Assembly: GCA_003313425.1 (NCBI GenBank)
Contig: NHZP01000006.1
Location: forward strand, 310,001 to 374,000
DNA length: 64,000 nucleotides
Direction: 5' to 3'
Source of the DNA: Pseudopyrenochaeta lycopersici
Lineage: Eukaryota; Ascomycota; Dothideomycetes; Pleosporales; Pseudopyrenochaetaceae
Shown: piece by piece, positions 1 to 10,833 of the stretch
Position numbering within the stretch: the first letter of the stretch is position 1
Layout of the letters: each line of letters begins with the position of its first letter
The notes under the pieces: generated by a model
Told to the model about the DNA's origin: nothing
Seen by the model: only the letters and a program-made list of their open reading frames with translations
Databases searched by the model: none
Position numbers and translations under genes: made by a program

Positions 1-1113
1 GTTCGAGACTAGATTGGTGTCTCTCACATCCGGGCCATGATGCATTTTGTTTCTTTAGGGGTTCATGGAGCATTTTGGATAGTTACATCATAGTAACGTC
101 CGGACGCCTTCCCGAAATGGCGCAACGCAGGGTCATTTTGCGGCGCCGCCCTAATGTTCATGGCAAAAGCTTGTCGCGCTCCCTCCCGAGAAATGTCTCT
201 TAGTTCAGCATGTACATGTTTTTTATGCAGGTTGAGCTTGTTTGCAAGTTTCAACGTTCAAGGTGATTCGCCTTGGGAAAACGACAAGAATTGTGTCGCT
301 GACTTCTTGATGCACCAAGCTGCTTTTGTCAGAGCATTGGATTAGTACAGCAGACTACTGCTTGAAGCTTGTGGAATTAGAGCATACTTACGCAATACTA
401 CACTGATGAAGATTCTCCTGCATACCTTATCAGCGTCATGTGGAAGTTTGTATGGGTATCCGATGACGTCATCGCTCTCAATTGTGTCCCTCGCCACCGT
501 TTCACGCTCATAAACTTTCTCAATGTTAGTATCGCTAAGACCGCTTTCTTTCACAAGGAGAAGCTTGATATCTTGTGTGCAAGGTTGTCCTTGATGGGCG
601 CCGGAAGTGCCGAAAACAAGTTGGACACAGGGAACAGCAAGGGACACCTCCGTCTTGCTTCCCCCGCTACGACCCCATCACAAATCAGCAGGACACGCTC
701 TCCAATCCACTTTGAACCCACATGGAGATTCATGGGGGCACTCGTGGTGTTCGTGACTCCCACCGCTATTGTTGAAAAGTTGGAGCTGGCGGTGCGGCGA
801 AAGTCCGGTCAACAACGGCATTGGATAAAAAATTGTGGAATTGCGGATACCAGCCGCAACAAGAACCTCAACGGAGGTTGCAGCCGGCGCAAATATGGTG
901 CAAAGATTTCGCCTAGGGCCATGCCATACGTCATTGCAGCATTTCAGGGTCCATTGAATGGGCGAGGATGGCGTGTAGAAATACTCAGGTATTCGCAGTC
1001 GCGCTGGGAAAATATCTTCCAAAGCAAGAACCACCGCTGGACGGCATATTTTACGTATTTCACAATATACCACTAGAGAAAGTAACGAAGTGATTCGCGA
1101 TATCAACGATACA
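1..1113. other. Left-edge intergenic region, no supported gene
   Basis: No reading frame here shows a recognisable domain, and the open frames on the two strands overlap each other without conserved motifs or convincing splice sites. The right part is presumably the promoter and 5' leader of the dehydrogenase starting at 1114. Confidence 0.5.
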
Positions 1114-2057
1114 ATGAACGGCATCTCAACCCTCAACCTCAATAAGCCGATGCGTCCCGGCCTTGGGCGTGCACCCACGTCTACGAACCTCACAAGACCC
1201 CTTCCTATCCACCGTCTAGAAGGCAAAGTCGTCTTCATCACAGGTGGAGGAGGCAAAATCGGCGTTGAGACCGCAGGACGACTGTTGATTGAGGGTGCGA
1301 ACGTTGCACTTATCGACATCGATCAGCCCGCACTTGAAGCTGCTGTCCCAGTGCTAAAAGCCGCGATACCCACCGGCGTACCGCTCGAGTCACGGCTATT
1401 GACAATTGCTGCAAATGCGACAATTGAATCAGATGTCGAAGCATGCGTAAAGAAGACTGTACAAAGATTTGGTAAACTGGACGCCGCGCTATTGAACTGT
1501 TCAGAGCGTGAGGAAAGCAAGAGTCTGTTCGATGTGACTGAGCAGGATTGGGACAACATCATGACCATCAACGCGAAATCAGGTAAGTCTTGCACCATGT
1601 CGTATATTCATGGGAGTATAGTCTAACATTATGCATAGCATTCCTCGGCGTAAAGCACACAGCCGCCGCCATGCGATCATCGCCCTCAAACCCTGCCCAA
1701 CCCCCTGGCGGCTCTATCATCCTGCGCTCCACCATTGCCGGGCTACGCGGCTTCCCCGGCCTGGTCTCCTATTCCTCTTCCAAATTCGCACTTCGCGGCA
1801 TCGCCCTAACCGCCGCTGAGGAGCTGGGCCAGTATGGCATTCGCGTCAACACCATCCACACAAGCATCATCGACACGCCTGGCTTCAAAGACGGCTGGTC
1901 AAAGGAGAATCTAGCGGAACTGAAAGAGGATACAGCTCTCGGAAGGTTCGGATTGCCAGACGATGTTGCTAGCGTTGTCGCCTTCCTGGCGAGCGAGGAT
2001 TCAAAGTTCATGACGGGTGGGCATTTGAAGATTGATGGAGGTTGCGTTAGTGTGTGA
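1114..2057 (+). CDS. Short-chain dehydrogenase/reductase (SDR), classical type
   Basis: NAD(P)-dependent oxidoreductase of the SDR superfamily, 295 residues, from exons 1114-1582 and 1639-2057. The intron has a GTAAGT donor and a TAG acceptor, and the phase is preserved. After a leader of about 35 residues the Rossmann fold begins with the glycine-rich TGGGGKIG motif. The active-site serine is probably in ILRSTIAG, and the catalytic Tyr/Lys pair is YSSSK. The C-terminal part (GRFGLPDDVASVVAFLASED, then a GG-H-IDGG-type end) is typical of 3-oxoacyl-ACP-reductase-like members. The usual NNAG structural motif reads LNCSE here. An in-frame GTG at 1090 is less likely than the ATG at 1114. Substrate unknown; cytosolic location is inferred from the lack of a signal peptide. 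It ends tail-to-tail with the esterase on the other strand. Confidence 0.88.
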
Positions 2058-2450
2058 GCAACTTGGAACCATAGAGAGGGAGGAAGATCGATGAGCATAT
2101 TTGGAGTTTTGTTTTCGGGTTGGGTTTGGGATTAGCATTCTGTGAATAGCATAACATTTTGGGTTCGCCCTAGAGCCGAAACCATAGATGAGAGTAACGA
2201 CAATTACATGAGCAGAGATTCTGCAGTAGTACTTCACAGCTGTTTGCACAATGGAATACTGTGACATACTTGATGCCGCAGCGCTGCCTCGGCGCATTGC
2301 TCATAGTGCCAGCAGAGCAGAAGTCAATCAACCTGTGCTTTCCAGTGAGTTAAGAAGGCGTCAACTGTTTATAGGATTTCCTCATTGCTCCTTCAAACAT
2401 GATATATCGTTCCATATACAGCATACTATTCATAATGCCCGCCTCGAGAA
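2058..2450. other. Convergent intergenic spacer
   Basis: About 390 bases between the stop codons of the dehydrogenase (plus strand) and the esterase (minus strand). It must hold both 3' UTRs. I see no further gene or repeat. Confidence 0.5.
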
Positions 2451-3429
2451 CTACCAGTCAAGGAAGTAATCAATCCCATCAGCTAGCGCCACAGCGCCAA
2501 CCGCCGCATGGTCACTGAACGGATACTCATGCTTGCTCACATCCCTCAGCACGGGACTGTTCTTTACCTTGTTGTACAACTTCGTCGACAGATCCGTCAT
2601 GCGCATCGGCACGAGAATGCTTTGCCTGAATGCAAACTCCTCCGCAGTCTCCGTCTTTCTTCTCACCGGAGCTTGTTCGAGCGCACCGTAGCTGATCTGG
2701 AACGCCGGTTTGGTGGAGTTCTTCGGCGGCTTTGTTTTTGGGGATGTAAGAGGGGCTAGGAAGTTGGTGTGATTGAAGACGTAATCATTGTTCCAGAACA
2801 GGGCGGGCGATGCGCTGAGGAAGGTATCGAAGAGATCTGGACGCGTCACGAGGGCGTAGAGGACGAAGAGGCCGCCGAAGGAGTGGCCGTACAATGCGTC
2901 GCGGTCGAACGCAGCGTTGGGAAAGGCGGTATTCTGGATCCAGGGGCGGAGAGCAGTGTCGATGAATTTGATGAAGTTGTCGGCGTTTGATGGAACACCA
3001 GGGAATGCTGCAGGGGGGCAGGTGTTGCAGACAGGAGGCTGAAAGTCGTTGCTCCGGTGAGTGCTGTAGGGTGAATCGGGGATAGTTTCTGGGTATCCGA
3101 TGCTAACGATGATGCTGTCCGGCTGGTTGAATTCGACCGGGCGACGGCGCCGAAAGGCTTCCGTGGCGGTTAAACCAAGGGCATTGCCGTCTAGGACGTA
3201 CCTGTTCGTCTTAGTCTACAATAGTTCAAGAGTTGATATCGACTGTCAGTATTTACATTGTCTCTACTGTTGTGCTCTCAGCCTGAGTGGTCCAATTAAG
3301 TGGCCACGCGAGCTGGATCTGGTACTCCCAAGATCCATTAGTCGCCTTCCAGAATCCTGTATTAGGGAGAACATTCGTAGGAAACTCCGTGACGAGAGGC
3401 GTGAACTGCCAGGTACCGATTGAACTCAT
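2451..3429 (-). CDS. Alpha/beta hydrolase, siderophore-esterase-like (IroE/EstB type)
   Basis: Predicted serine esterase of the esterase-D/IroE type (Pfam Esterase), 308 residues, from exons 3429-3268 and 3215-2451. The 52-nt intron has an acceptable GTAGAG donor, a TACTGAC branch site and a TAG acceptor. The spliced protein has the family landmarks in order: an opening strand region around LPNTGFWKATNG, RYVLDGNALGLTATEAF, IIVSIGYPETIPDSPY, the nucleophile elbow GHSFGG, and a final segment with the probable catalytic histidine in PFSDHAAVG. Fungal relatives hydrolyse ester-linked siderophores such as fusarinines and triacetylfusarinine, so release of chelated iron is a reasonable role; the substrate is inference. 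No signal peptide is evident, consistent with intracellular action. The ATG at 3429 was chosen because family similarity starts just after it; the frame is open further upstream. No siderophore synthetase or transporter is nearby. Confidence 0.78.
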
Positions 3430-4854
3430 GACGGCGATTGCAGTGTGTACAGTTAATCCGGTGGAAGTTGGTGGCTCCTTGGAGATACCTGTTCCGACAG
3501 GTTGGCTCTGGGCTTTTGTACCATAATGGCTCGAACCACTCGATGTGAGAAAAGTAAGCGCAGACAAACGCAGGGCGGGGAGTACTTCGTGTTCCATGCA
3601 GGCCTCAAGCCTCCTTGCAAGGATCGCACGAATAGTCCATACCTCAACAAGTTAGTATCGAATGCGGCATGGCAATCTAGTCTCGGTATTTGTGAGTTGA
3701 TGCCCCAGGTCTTAACAGATGCCATCTATACATCAGGTGGGAACACCCGCCATTCCCCGACGCCTTTGGTGTGGGAAGTGACGTATGTGTGTGGTTGTAG
3801 CTCCATTGCTTTTGCTGTATCAACGGAAGATGAACCGCTATCACACTGGAAGACCTCATGTAGAATTATCGGACTGTTCAATATGTTGATTGCGAGTCAA
3901 GCAATTGTAAAGGTGGAGAATGACGCCTGCAAGAGTATTCGCTACCTGCGTTCTGGGTGCTTCGATGGCTAGGAAGTTTGCATGCGTGCATATCCACAAG
4001 TGTCAGCTCTTACCGACGACAATGGGCTTAAGCAAGCCATCATGCAGATGTCGCACACTCGTGCTGCAAGTCTACGCTTCCTCCATCGTGTCAGCGAGGT
4101 CACATGGGAGTCAAAAGGGAATACAAGTGAAGATATTCAAGAATGAAAGAGTATGCCAAGGTCGCTTAAGAACTAAAATAAATGTTTTGTGGTAAACAAT
4201 GCAGCTCGTCACGCCGCAATTATGCAGTAACTTTGCGCCCAGAAATGTTGGTACGTGATGCGATGATGGGGCGATGGAGAATTGTCAGTCCCACCTAACG
4301 TGGCTACGGATATGCCACGAGGGACGGAAATTCAATGATGTCGCCACAGTCGCGAAATACAACGCCAGCCCAATCAGGACCCGCAAACATAAAATCCAAG
4401 GATGGGGACGTTTCGATAGCACGGTTCTTGCGTCAATTTCACTCTCATTTTACGGTTGGCGCCGCGCTGGAGGCGTGGACCACGGGGATCCCGCTGGTTC
4501 ATGCGCCGGGCCGTGACCGTGACTGGCAACATTGACCGTACATAGCCAAGCCTCGGTTGCTCAAATGCCGGGGCGCCGCGGCAAAAGAGAAAAGTGAACT
4601 CGAATCCGGGTCGTTGTCGAGTCGTTGCAATATTGGAAGTTTGTGAACGGTGTGGGCCATTAGACACTTGGGCGACTCCTGAGACCCCAGTTCGACACAG
4701 GATAACATCCAACGGGCATCACACCACTCTTCAAATCTGGCATTAGTGTAAAGCAAGTGATGTCAATACTGAACGTGAATGCGCGTTAAAGAATTGCCCG
4801 CATCAGGGCGAATATTAAGTACTGATTAATCTACATAAAGCAATGTCGTGCTTT
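3430..4854. other. Intergenic region, no supported gene
   Basis: About 1.4 kb between two minus-strand hydrolase genes. Scattered short open frames on both strands show no known motifs. Its left part would contain the esterase promoter and its right part the 3' UTR of the carboxylesterase. Confidence 0.45.
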
Positions 4855-6710
4855 CTAGAATGCGCCTCGACCAGGAAGTGGGTCGTTCTTTGCTGGACAA
4901 GGCGCATCGTAAATAGCCGGATCTACAAAGGTTGGCCATATACGATTGTTGAAGGCCAGCTGGACAAGCGTCTTGGCTGTGATAACATTATCAGTAACAA
5001 TTAACAGGGTCTTGTGAAATAATGGGGACCTACCATTCTTCTTATAAGATGGCCACCCGTACTTCGTTAGGCCATTTTTCGAGTCCCTAGCAAAGGCAGC
5101 CCATGCACCCTGGATGTACTTAATTGTAATATCTTGAGCCAGCGTATTCTGAAGACCAGACACGTCTGCAGCTGTACCAAACACAATATTGAGATCAACA
5201 CCATGGTAAGCGGCGCTACCTCTCGATCCAAGACCCGCAGTGCCGTTGTACAGGCGAAGATTGTCCCAATCACCATGGTACCTATAACGCCATGTGGGAA
5301 CGCCGTGCTGGACTCTGTAATCAGTTGAATATGCAGTAGGGCAAGTAAATGCACGCTGCGCGAAAAGGTCCCATTGCGCGTCTGTGAAGTTAAGTCTCGC
5401 ACCCCACCCAGCAATTCGATACCAGCCATCTTCATGATCAGTATTGCCGGCTAGTACGGGAATCTTGGCGAAAGCGCCTGAAGCTGATAATTTTTCATAG
5501 TCTGCGAAGACCGTGATGTTGTCGATTGTTGGATGAAAGGTTGCTTGATTCAGGGCCTGACTAGGAAGTGGAGGCACTCGGGCAGCTGCAGCCAGAAGGA
5601 CTGATGTATTCCTGGAGCGCACGCACGATAGCACGGTAGCAGTGTCATCATTGGGGCCACCGCAGCCGACTGTTTGGGAGACGTTGTACCACAATGACTG
5701 AGAGTACTCCTTGGTGTTTGGTAAGAAGCTCAAAGAAGTTCCGGACATGGGAATGAGGCCGGAGACAATAGGGTCCTTCTGGTGGGCAAATGACCAGTAG
5801 TCGACAGAGGCACCACCAGCACTTTGGCCGAATATGACAATACGAGATGGATCGCCGCCGAAACTTGCGATGTTATCACGCACCCATTCAACAGCGGCAC
5901 GGTGGTCGCGAAGTGCCGCATTTGCTTCAACACCTGGAGCACCAGCGAATCCAAAGATACCGAGGCGGTAGCTAATCTTGGTTAGTCAAGTCGAGCGTAT
6001 AGTTGTGTAGTTGACTGTCATACTTGGGTGTCACAACCACCACATCCTGTGAATCCGACAGATATTGTCCATTGTAGAAGGGGCTATGAGGCCCGGGAAT
6101 CTGGAAGCCTGAACACAATTGTGAGTCGTCGTTACTGCATTTTTCATATCGAACTTACGTCCACCATGGAGAAACACCAGCACAGGCTTCTTCGCTCTGG
6201 TATTTCCTGGATTCTTCGTCCACACATTGAGCTTCAAGCAATCCTCGGATGCAGGATTACTGTTTTGGGCTGCAAAGTTCTTCCATACACGCAGGCCGGA
6301 AGGTTGCGTAAAGTTAGGAAATGCGCTCACTGGGGGCTTGTTTGACGGACAGTCGCTGTTGCAAAGTCAATATTAACTTCAGCCAGTATGTCAAACTACA
6401 CATACGCTGACTAGTGCTATTAGCAAATGTGACATGTAGGTTACCTTTGAAAACTACTTACCCATTCCGACGCATCAAACACCGTTCCTGCAGGCGCAAC
6501 ATACTTCTTCGGCGCCGCGAACCTTAGCTCTCCTACCGGCGCTTCTGCATAACGGATGCCTAGGAACTCTGTCACATAGGACCTGTTAGAAGCTTGATGG
6601 CCGATGAGAGCACCACTCGTAGTCTGAACTCTGGGTGATCTCTGCTCTACTGGAACAGCGGAGCCAAAGACGGTGGCCACAGCTGCAGCTACAAGAAGGA
6701 GGTGCTGCAT
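4855..6710 (-). CDS. Secreted type-B carboxylesterase/lipase
   Basis: Carboxylesterase family B (Pfam COesterase), 535 residues, from five exons: 6710-6445, 6355-6159, 6108-6024, 5971-5034 and 4976-4855. All junctions keep phase. It starts with a hydrophobic signal peptide (about 20 residues). Landmarks in order are YAEAPVGELRF, the SEDCLKLNV segment, the oxyanion-hole region HGGRF, NYRLGIFGFAG, the nucleophile elbow GQSAGGAS, a probable acidic member of the triad near NTDHEDGW, and the catalytic histidine in AYHGVDLNIVFG. The third glycine of the usual HGGG motif is Arg, created across an intron. The last intron (4977-5033) is 57 nt and stop-free; removing it restores the usual spacing before FVDPAIYDAPC. 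Multiple N-glycosylation sequons fit secretion. The substrate cannot be read from sequence. Confidence 0.88.
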
Positions 6711-7729
6711 GTTGTCAATTTGAAACAGCTGTCCTGCGCTCGAATGGAGACAGCTAAAGGTCACTCAACATGATGGACGGCCGTAAACTGGTTTTAACAA
6801 ATGAAATGCAAATTGCGGCGCGTGTTGCATGCCATGGAAAGTGGCTTGTCTAAGCGGCCGGACTGCAAGGAACCGGCTCACGGTAGCCGCACATGGTTCT
6901 GCAGGGTCGCCCTGGAATGAGGCATACCACCGAGAACACGATCGATTCTGAGTAAGAGATTGAGTGAAATGGGCGAGGGGGCGTAGCAAGCGTTTGAAAC
7001 GGCGCAACACGGGACGACAAGTGAATGTTCATTTCGGAGGGGCAGAAGCAACGTGCCGGAGCACTAACACAAACACGGAAGTCACCCCTTCCCGCGATCT
7101 TGGGAGCTCCACGATGTCCAACGCCACAAACTTTGACATGAATATGTCAAATGCCAGCCAGCCCCGCATCGCTGACCATGCGAGTCATTTTCAATGGTTT
7201 TTGATGGTGATTGTGTACTTGTAGTCGCAGTTCCAACGGACTGGAATGCCCAAGCGCAAACAATACCAGTATTCGAGAAAGATGTTGCGGCGTCTTTCCT
7301 CGGGCAAATACTGATCTACCTTCCAATCCAATCTCTGCGCCGCGCCGGCGGGTCCGCTCCTTTGGGTGCTTTGCACTGAGCCGAAGAGCTCCGCCCACGG
7401 CGAATTATCTTGTGCGACCCTGACCGAACCGCAGCGGCCCAGGTAAGGCCTTGTTTCGTTACAAGCGAGATAAACACAAGCCAATGGTATACGAAATGGC
7501 GACGGAAGTACGTCTCCTCATTCGCTACCGCACCACGCTGTCAAAGACGGGACTAGTATTTTGACAGTTCCGCACCCTGACCTCCCGTGTGTGTGTGTGA
7601 GTCTGCCCGAACCATCCGTCGTAAGGCTGCCCAAGTTGACGGGGCAGACTTATTATCTTGCTGGTTCCTGCTATTGTGGGTCTCCTTTTGTGCAATCAGC
7701 ATTCTCTATACTGACCATACTGACTCATC
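6711..7729. other. Divergent intergenic/promoter region
   Basis: About 1 kb between the start of the carboxylesterase (minus) and the rhodopsin-like gene (plus). It should contain both promoters. A small GT-rich run (tgtgtgtgtg) lies near 7590. No gene is supported. Confidence 0.45.
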
Positions 7730-9184
7730 ATGACCCCCAATGTCGGTTTGGGCACTCAAGGACCTGTACAACGTGGGTGGGGACTATGGCTGACGAGTGT
7801 GCTCGGTGTGGTGATAGCAACACTGTTTGTAGTTGCAAGATTGGCACAACGGTTTATCAAGAGAAGTGGACTAGGATGGGATGACTACATGATTATTGCG
7901 GCTTTGATATCATCGGGCCTACTCTCACTGACTGAGTGCCAAGGTAAGTGGTTTGAAATCCATACTGTACACTGTAGGCAACTAACAACGTATAGCCGTA
8001 GTGTATGGGTACGGCAGACACTGGGCCTCACTCCCGCATGACTCCCGTATCACAGCGCGTAAATGGTTCTATGGCGCCCACAGTACGTATAATTCTGCAC
8101 TGAATTCCCATCCTATCCATGTCTTGTCCTGGTCAGCTTCGCCTCGCGTTTGGAAATGGACTTGAACCTGATTAGGGGCTGCTCAAGAGTTGATCACATT
8201 GAGCACTCAACGATGCTGACTACACTATTTAGTCATGTACAAGGTCGTCCTTATGTTCAACAAGATCTCCGTCGTATGTCTCTACTACCGTATCTTCGCC
8301 GTCTCCAACAAGACTTTCCGCATCGTCTGTCATGCTATGAACGGCTGGATTGTGGCTTCGGGATTGGCCTTTATCATCGCCACGGCATTTCAATGCTCGC
8401 CAATCGCGGCATTCTGGGACCGCAGTATACCAGGTTTCAAGTGCTTTAAGAACGAGCCTTGGTGGATCTCCTATGCAACCACACAGATCACGACTGATTT
8501 CATGCTACTTGCAATGCCCATTCGCCAAATCTTTACGTTGTCTATGGGTAGAGCTGAGAAGCTGGGCATCTGTCTGGTGTTTGGAACAGGTATCTTGTAA
8601 GTTAAGACTCACTGGTTCCTGGTACCATATTAACACACAGAAGTGTCACATTTGCATCCATCTACCGTGCAACAACAATTGCAGCATCTGCAAAGGACCC
8701 TGACCCAACTTGGGGTCCTATTCCTGCGACCATCTGGTCCGTGATCGAGGCCAATACTGGCATCATCTGCGCCTGCCTTCCGATGCTGCGTGGTCCCTTC
8801 GTCCGCATGTTCGGGCCACTCCTTGGTTCCTACCGCGGTTCCTCAAAACGCGAATCCTACCAGATGAGTTGGAGAAGTGGCCAGCCTCGTGCTACGCCCT
8901 CAGCTGGCCACAAAATTGACATTTCTCACACTACAAACACCGAACTCGACCATGAAAGCGAAGAAGGGATTATCTTGGACGACGATGAGTTTGAGAATAA
9001 ATCGTATCCACGAGGCCGAAGAGCAAGTGGTATATTTGTCAAGAACGAATTTAGCGTGATAACAAGCGAGCGTGAGAGGCGGAAGCGTCAATCCCAAGCT
9101 GAAGCCCAAGACCTAGACACGCTTACCTCAAGGAGTGTAAATGAAGAAAAGCCGGATGGGAAGAGCACATTCTACCACGTTTGA
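7730..9184 (+). CDS. Fungal rhodopsin-like / Pth11-related seven-helix membrane protein
   Basis: Integral membrane protein of 402 residues from exons 7730-7943, 7996-8082, 8233-8596 and 8641-9184; every junction keeps phase. The N-terminal helix runs from GWGLWLTSVLGVVIATLFVVA into the conserved G-W-D-D-Y motif (LGWDDYMIIAALI). Later family landmarks are YGYGRHWASLP, the KISVVCLYYRIF helix, CSPIAAFWD, the ATTQITTDFMLLAMPI helix, SIYRATTIAASAKDPDPTW, and the last helix IWSVIEANTGIICACLPMLR. This is the fungal rhodopsin domain once called the Pth11-like extramembrane-less class. It lacks a CFEM domain and ends in a charged, acidic cytosolic tail of about 130 residues. Members are orphan receptors or enzymes; one could sense surface or nutrient cues, but nothing here defines the ligand. 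The second intron (8083-8232) is long for this region. Confidence 0.85.
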
Positions 9185-10833
9185 AACGGGTTCGGTGGGC
9201 ATGTCTATAGATTCCTTTCATTACGATGTTCGACGACTACTTTCGATCTCATTTTTCTTGTCAGTTTTCATATTTGGAAGATACCCCCATTGTTGTCCGG
9301 CATCATGTAGCCTTTCCTTTGGTCGCTGGTAAAATTTTGTTGTTTGACTCGATGAGACACGATTAGCCCAAAAAGTACTGGTTCTTCTGCTGTCATGCAA
9401 AACTGCGCCCTCTCAAAGTCTATGGAGGACCATTCCGATATTCCATTTTCGCACGCGAGGTGTACCACGGTACTGCTTCGGGAGCTCGCTCGATGATGAC
9501 CCACACGACTAGGAACAGAAATAATTGTTAACAAGTGTACTATTCCATGGTGCTGTCGAGTGTAGCAATTGGATCGAAATTGCTATTTTGGACATCTAAG
9601 CCTACATAGCCTCTTATTGTAGGTTACCACATTGACCATAACCTAATAACCCCGGCGAAGCAGTCTTCGAAACACCTGTATTACCGGACACAAGGCTTAA
9701 AAGCATGAAGATAATGCGTTGAAAGTGTCCAGCCGGATCTAGATGGCTGTTGGGGACGACCCTGAGGTCGAGTTCCGAGACTCGCCGGCCTGGAGCACAT
9801 GACAAAAATATGTTACTGGAAAGAATCACGAAAGTATGGACACGCTTGCTTGAGAAGGCTAATCTACTCACACTGTTGGGGTATCATGAGCTCCAGTAAT
9901 TTGATGTATGCGTTCCTTCACCGTCGTAGTGCGTTCCACTCTAGTTATCTCTTCTCAACTATCATCTTCAACACTAGACTACATTCTCTACCTCAGCATA
10001 TCGGCTCTACCTTGTAGGAACGAACAGTCAAAAGTACACCATCGGTACAAAACCGCAAATATTTCTGCAACCATATACTGCCCAAAGGAAAATTGGCAAC
10101 ATTGTCAACTTTTTCCATGTCCAAGCAACAGCCGAGTGATAATGTGGTGTACGTATGTTTCCTTCGTTCAAATTTTCCGGGACAAAGCTCCGAATTTCCG
10201 TTGCGGAATCAACGTGAAGCTATGCCAAGTACCGTTCAATGGAACAGTTGCAGTAGTATCCGCTCTTTACTTGCCTTTGCAAGGACCCTGAAGGCGTAAC
10301 CCACTGTGGCTAAAGAATACGGCTGTTGGGCCAATTGGTCTGAGATAGTGAGGGTTAGAAATCTCTGCGATATTTCTTGCGGGTCTACACTTCCCAACAA
10401 CGAAGAACGAGCGGTGAGGCATTTCTTCAGCCAGAATCTCTACACGGCCCGCGCCACAACAAATGGGCCACTGGAAGGAATCGCGGCATACATTGGTACA
10501 TATGCTTGAGTACTGTGAGATAGAGCGTTCGCGAATAGCGAGGCTGCAAATAAGCCCAAAGTGGTCGGAAAAGGTGCCGATCCATTGAGCCCCGCTCCTT
10601 CGCGTCTTGTGCGCAGAGTCTGCGCCACACCTGAAAGCAAGCATGGTCTGGGTCAACTCCTCAGACGTCATGCGCACATGAAGTCAATATTGACTTTGTC
10701 TGCCCAGCTATGAACTATGCGTTCTCTCTTCGCATCGCGTGCTTGCATGCAATTCCGTCACACACATCCAGTGCATTCAAGGCTTTTCCATTGACCCCGC
10801 CTGGGACTCGAGTCTCAAGGTTACCCCGCAAAC
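9185..10833. other. Intergenic region, no supported gene
   Basis: About 1.65 kb. Short overlapping frames show no conserved domain. The right-hand part is presumably the promoter of the HeLo gene. I looked for a partner NLR gene or a fragment of one and saw none. Confidence 0.45.

Noticed and set aside
342..1319. Overlapping open frames on both strands upstream of the SDR, the longest 213 codons
   Set aside because: No recognisable motif, frames overlap one another and run into the SDR start, and no convincing splice pattern joins them.
9185..10833. A partner NLR gene or fragment next to the HeLo gene
   Set aside because: No NACHT/NB-ARC P-loop or repeat motif in any frame that I read.
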